Assembly: GCA_034190875.2 (NCBI GenBank)
Contig: CM067344.1
Span: forward strand, 74,668,178 to 74,732,177
Length of the DNA stretch: 64,000 nucleotides
Direction: 5' to 3'
DNA from: Urechis unicinctus
Lineage: Eukaryota > Annelida > Polychaeta > Xenopneusta > Urechidae
The notes beneath the pieces were generated by a model, which saw only the letters and a program-made list of their open reading frames with translations, made no database searches and was not told the origin of the DNA. Each line of letters opens with the position of its first letter. The stretch's first letter is position 1. Shown here piece after piece: positions 61,057-64,000 of this stretch. The position numbers were made by a program, and so were the translations under genes.

Positions 61057-63051
61057 GATTAGATGACAATAAGTGGATGTGCCTCTCTCGTCACCTGTCG
61101 GGCTTGTTAGGGGTAGTAAACCACCTGGTCACCAATATGGTATGGTCAACTCGAATCATAGCTCTCCGCCTCCTCCTGTGCACTTTACGACGTATTCCCC
61201 GGCCATAACGACCAGAGGAGTTATAATAAATATCTTAAGATTTGATCCATGCCCTCGATATATCCATCCCTGTTCAACACCTCACTTCGCGTTAACGACG
61301 CGCGTCGTTACGACGCGCTCGTTCATTGGCTGCGTGCTACTTCAGGAAGACTATATTTTATTCCCTACCTGGCCTTACTGATAGCTGTCAAGGTGATGGT
61401 TAATCTGGGGTTGTAGCGCCCCTCCACTCACCAGTGTCTCTTACCAAGGATCAAATCGCCAACCGTGACAGCTCACCTCGCATGAACGTTTGACCTTAAT
61501 GTGGTGCTCCACAGAGCGCCTGTTACTTCAGCCTTGGTACTTAGGTCGGTGGGTTATTGCACTATTTGACTGTGCGTTATACAATGGAAATTAGTTTGTA
61601 GCTTGAGAAAACCGATTTTTGCGTGAAAGAATGCTCACCAGAAATACTTCACGAGAGCAAAATTCATTTATTACCACAACACCCTTAAATTTGCAATATT
61701 TCCAATCGGCATCATTCTGCTGCGCGCTCAGGCAATTTGAGTTGAACCACTTCAATAAGCTAAATATCTTGCAATGGGTTTGCTTTATTTATCGGCAAAT
61801 AAAATATCACCATTATCATTAAGTGCGCCTCATTTCCCGATATCATCTTTCTCACATCATCACATATTCGTTTTATACTGCCTTAATCTATTGTTTTTCG
61901 CTTGTGTTTTTTTTTTAAACTATGCAGCGCCTTGAGTGAGTTGACTCGCGAACTTATCTGCTTCGTACTGTCATTTCCATTTCCCTACATACGTATTTGG
62001 ATGAAATTCTATTGCTCTCTGTGTTGTGACCTTGTTGCGGTATGTTGAGCGTTCAAAACCTTTCAAAAGCAACCATACTCAGTCGAGACCCAGTGTTGAT
62101 AAACATATCAATATGTCTGACTATACTTTATACTTGTTGCATTATCAATGTTTGTCGCTTGCAATTCTGTCGTTGGACGCCTTGTAACCAAGTCATTTGA
62201 AAATCACCCGTTTTGGACCAAGCGTTAAGAAAAAAGCAAAGAAAACGCAAGAAATTTGACCCGAGAAAGTGAGGGGAGATTACGCAGGTTGTGGCGCCAT
62301 CTTACGTGACAGCATTAGACTTGTGTTGGCAACGTCTAATACTGTCAGGTAAAGATGTCGACACAGTCTGGCCTCGCCTGATCCGACGCCTGGTACAGCG
62401 CACGCTGGCATTCGTGAGATCAAGTCCGACAATCAGACGACAATGCCCCATGCGCTTGCCCCCTCCCCCCCGGAAGTCGAGGTCTCCACCGACATCCACA
62501 TCACTGCTGCCATCTGCTGGTTGTCAAACTCTCTTTTTCTTATTTGTATAACTGCTGCTGTACAAAAACTTGTTTCTGCTGCTACTTCTGCTCGTGCTAC
62601 CACTGTCTACTACCAACACCAGTGATAATATCCGAGAAAGGAGACATTCTACGACACGACCTACAGCCAGTCACGTCTACGGCTACTGGCAAATTATATG
62701 GTTGACGAACGAAAGCATATTCGTGGCCATTCAACTTCGCTTGCGTCTATTGCAGTCCAACAATCCGCCCGCCATATCATGTGTCTCATACAGACGCTTG
62801 TACTAGCTCTGTAGCTGAGGAGTTCATGCAACAATATCTGGTCCATATGTGTGTCACAACGGTACAACTGTATCAAGTGACTTCCCGATGACGGATATTG
62901 AGTCACATATTCACAGGCTCTAAGGACAGTGGACTTTTCGCAAGAACTGCCCTTATATTTTCACTTGCATTGCATAGAATTTCCAGATGATGTGATATTT
63001 GTGGGCTTGTGGTTTTGTAAGTCGATGTAGTATCGTTGTCTTGTGAGAAGT

Positions 63052-63300
63052 TTAGAAGTTACAAGTTGACATATCATTGATGGAGACATTGTGCTGCAGT
63101 GCATTCTTTACTGGCGACATGGGGATGCATATCAGTAGCTTCTCATCGATTCCAAGAGAGACATAGTATATCTGTCCAGCATTACTGAGGGCCATGGGGT
63201 GTTCATCTAGCTTGGCCATGGGGTGTTCATCCAGCTTGGCCATGGGGTGTTCATCCAGCTTGGCCATGTGAAGCTCACTCTCTCTGGGGAGCCTATCCAA
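63052..63300 (-). other. ORF with an in-frame 8-residue repeat
   Basis: An 82-codon minus-strand frame starting MDRLPRESELH contains three copies of MAKLDEHP encoded by a 24-bp tandem repeat (63,190-63,261), then a non-repetitive part including QIYYVSLGIDEKLLICIP. The repeat period is a multiple of three, so the frame survives without selection. No family is recognised and no splice partners were found. Confidence 0.25.
63190..63261. repeat. 24-bp tandem repeat, 3 copies
   Basis: Units start GGCCATGGGGTGTTC at 63,190, 63,214 and 63,238, with a partial fourth at 63,262. Only one base differs between the full copies. Confidence 0.95.
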
Positions 63301-63740
63301 TCCAACCTGAGGCTTAGAAAAATCGGTGTCAACTTTTTTTTTAGTTTAGCATAAGTTTTTTTATAAAGTGTTTGGAAGCACATCCTAATACTGCAGGTTT
63401 GGTGGTGAGTATCAAATTCGTGCTCGCGTCGGAGAATATATGTCTATGCGTTATTACGGACTGCATGGGATCCCCTTACCACCCGACACCATCATCTGCT
63501 CAGCCATCGCGGACATCTCAAGGGCCTAGGTCGTGCTCATGAATAATGCTGTATAAATGCGTGTCTTATCTTGACAAATAAAAGAACAACGAATCATTGA
63601 CTCTCTTGTGTTACCATTGAGATCATGATTCCATTAATAAAACCAGACAATCATCTCATTATTGTGTTATCCCGTACATGACAAGAGCGGGCAGCTCCAA
63701 TGACATCATGACTTGAGAGAGTAAATCGATCACATGACTT

Positions 63741-63855
63741 GATAGACCTCTCTACACCAACCGTGTGACATGATAGACCTCTCTACACTAACCGTGTGAC
63801 GTGATAGACCTCTCTACACCAACCGTGTGACGTGATAGACCTCTCTACACCAACC
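63741..63855. repeat. 31-bp tandem repeat, ~4 copies
   Basis: GATAGACCTCTCTACACCAA recurs at 63,741, 63,772, 63,803 and 63,834, joined by CCGTGTGACGT. It directly precedes a second, unrelated minisatellite. Confidence 0.93.
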
Positions 63856-64000
63856 ACTCCCTTCGTCAACCTCACTCTGGCCCCTCCCTTCGTCAACCTC
63901 AGCCTGGCCCTTCCCTTCGTAAACCTCACTCTGACCCCTCCCTTCGTCAACCTCACCCTGGCCCTTCCCTTCGTCAACCTCACTCTGACCCCTCCCTTCG
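63856..64000. repeat. 27-bp tandem repeat reaching the window edge
   Basis: CTTCGTCAACCTCA recurs every 27 bp at 63,861, 63,888, 63,915, 63,942, 63,969 and 63,996. The array continues beyond the window. Units alternate between CTGGCCC and CTGACCC endings, suggesting a higher-order pattern of two. Confidence 0.95.

Larger units (their letters stand above)
53342..64000. other. 10.7 kb without a recognisable gene body
   Basis: Probably intron or intergenic DNA to the right of the exon at 53,159. It appears more GC- and CpG-rich than the left part, especially 57-59.3 and 60-61.4 kb. I see several minisatellites and microsatellites (listed separately), many short ORFs on both strands without family resemblance, and one regulatory-looking cluster near 57.2 kb. 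No transposon ends were confirmed. Confidence 0.45.

Noticed and set aside
63783-63983. 66-codon Arg/Lys/Thr-rich ORF
   Set aside because: It is a by-product of the 27-bp tandem repeat, whose period keeps the frame open.

Overview
The window looks like nuclear DNA from an intron-rich invertebrate. A lophotrochozoan, probably a mollusc, is my best guess. The guess rests on compact multi-exon orthologues of animal genes, AT-rich introns full of short DNA transposons, and a repeat module near 46.97 kb that I associate from memory with gastropods; none of this could be checked.

The left 50 kb carries eight conserved genes on strictly alternating strands: NNT (-), IDH2 (+), a GMEB-type SAND-domain gene (-), EXOC3/Sec6 (+), POLR2K (-), an Emi-type F-box gene FBXO5/43 (+), TSEN34 (-) and TSEN54 (+). 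They form four head-to-head pairs separated by three tail-to-tail junctions. Two of the divergent pairs join partners of one process. NNT and IDH2 are both mitochondrial NADPH producers, and TSEN34 and TSEN54 are two subunits of the tRNA-splicing endonuclease. I reconstructed exons by splice phase and protein conservation. Most of the small exons, including the whole 60-residue POLR2K gene with a 23-nt last exon, are invisible to simple ORF scanning.

Two reading-frame anomalies stand out. NNT lacks about 24 conserved residues of the NADP(H)-binding domain in exon 15. TSEN54 has an in-frame TGA unless a weaker donor is used. Either could be real or a sequence error.

Mobile DNA is mostly cut-and-paste. 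There is a hAT-like element whose target-site copy forms the IDH2 exon 2 acceptor, a piggyBac-like remnant in IDH2 intron 5, and a four-level nest of elements at 33.4-36.8 kb containing a near-perfect 69-bp-arm hairpin. A 1.66-kb element with about 80-bp inverted ends lies between TSEN34 and TSEN54, and a family of about 60-bp repeats occurs in three places.

From 53.4 kb to the right edge I find no recognisable gene body. One possible first coding exon (53,159-53,340) points into this stretch. It has higher GC by eye, a candidate regulatory cluster near 57.2 kb and several minisatellites, the last of which runs off the window edge.
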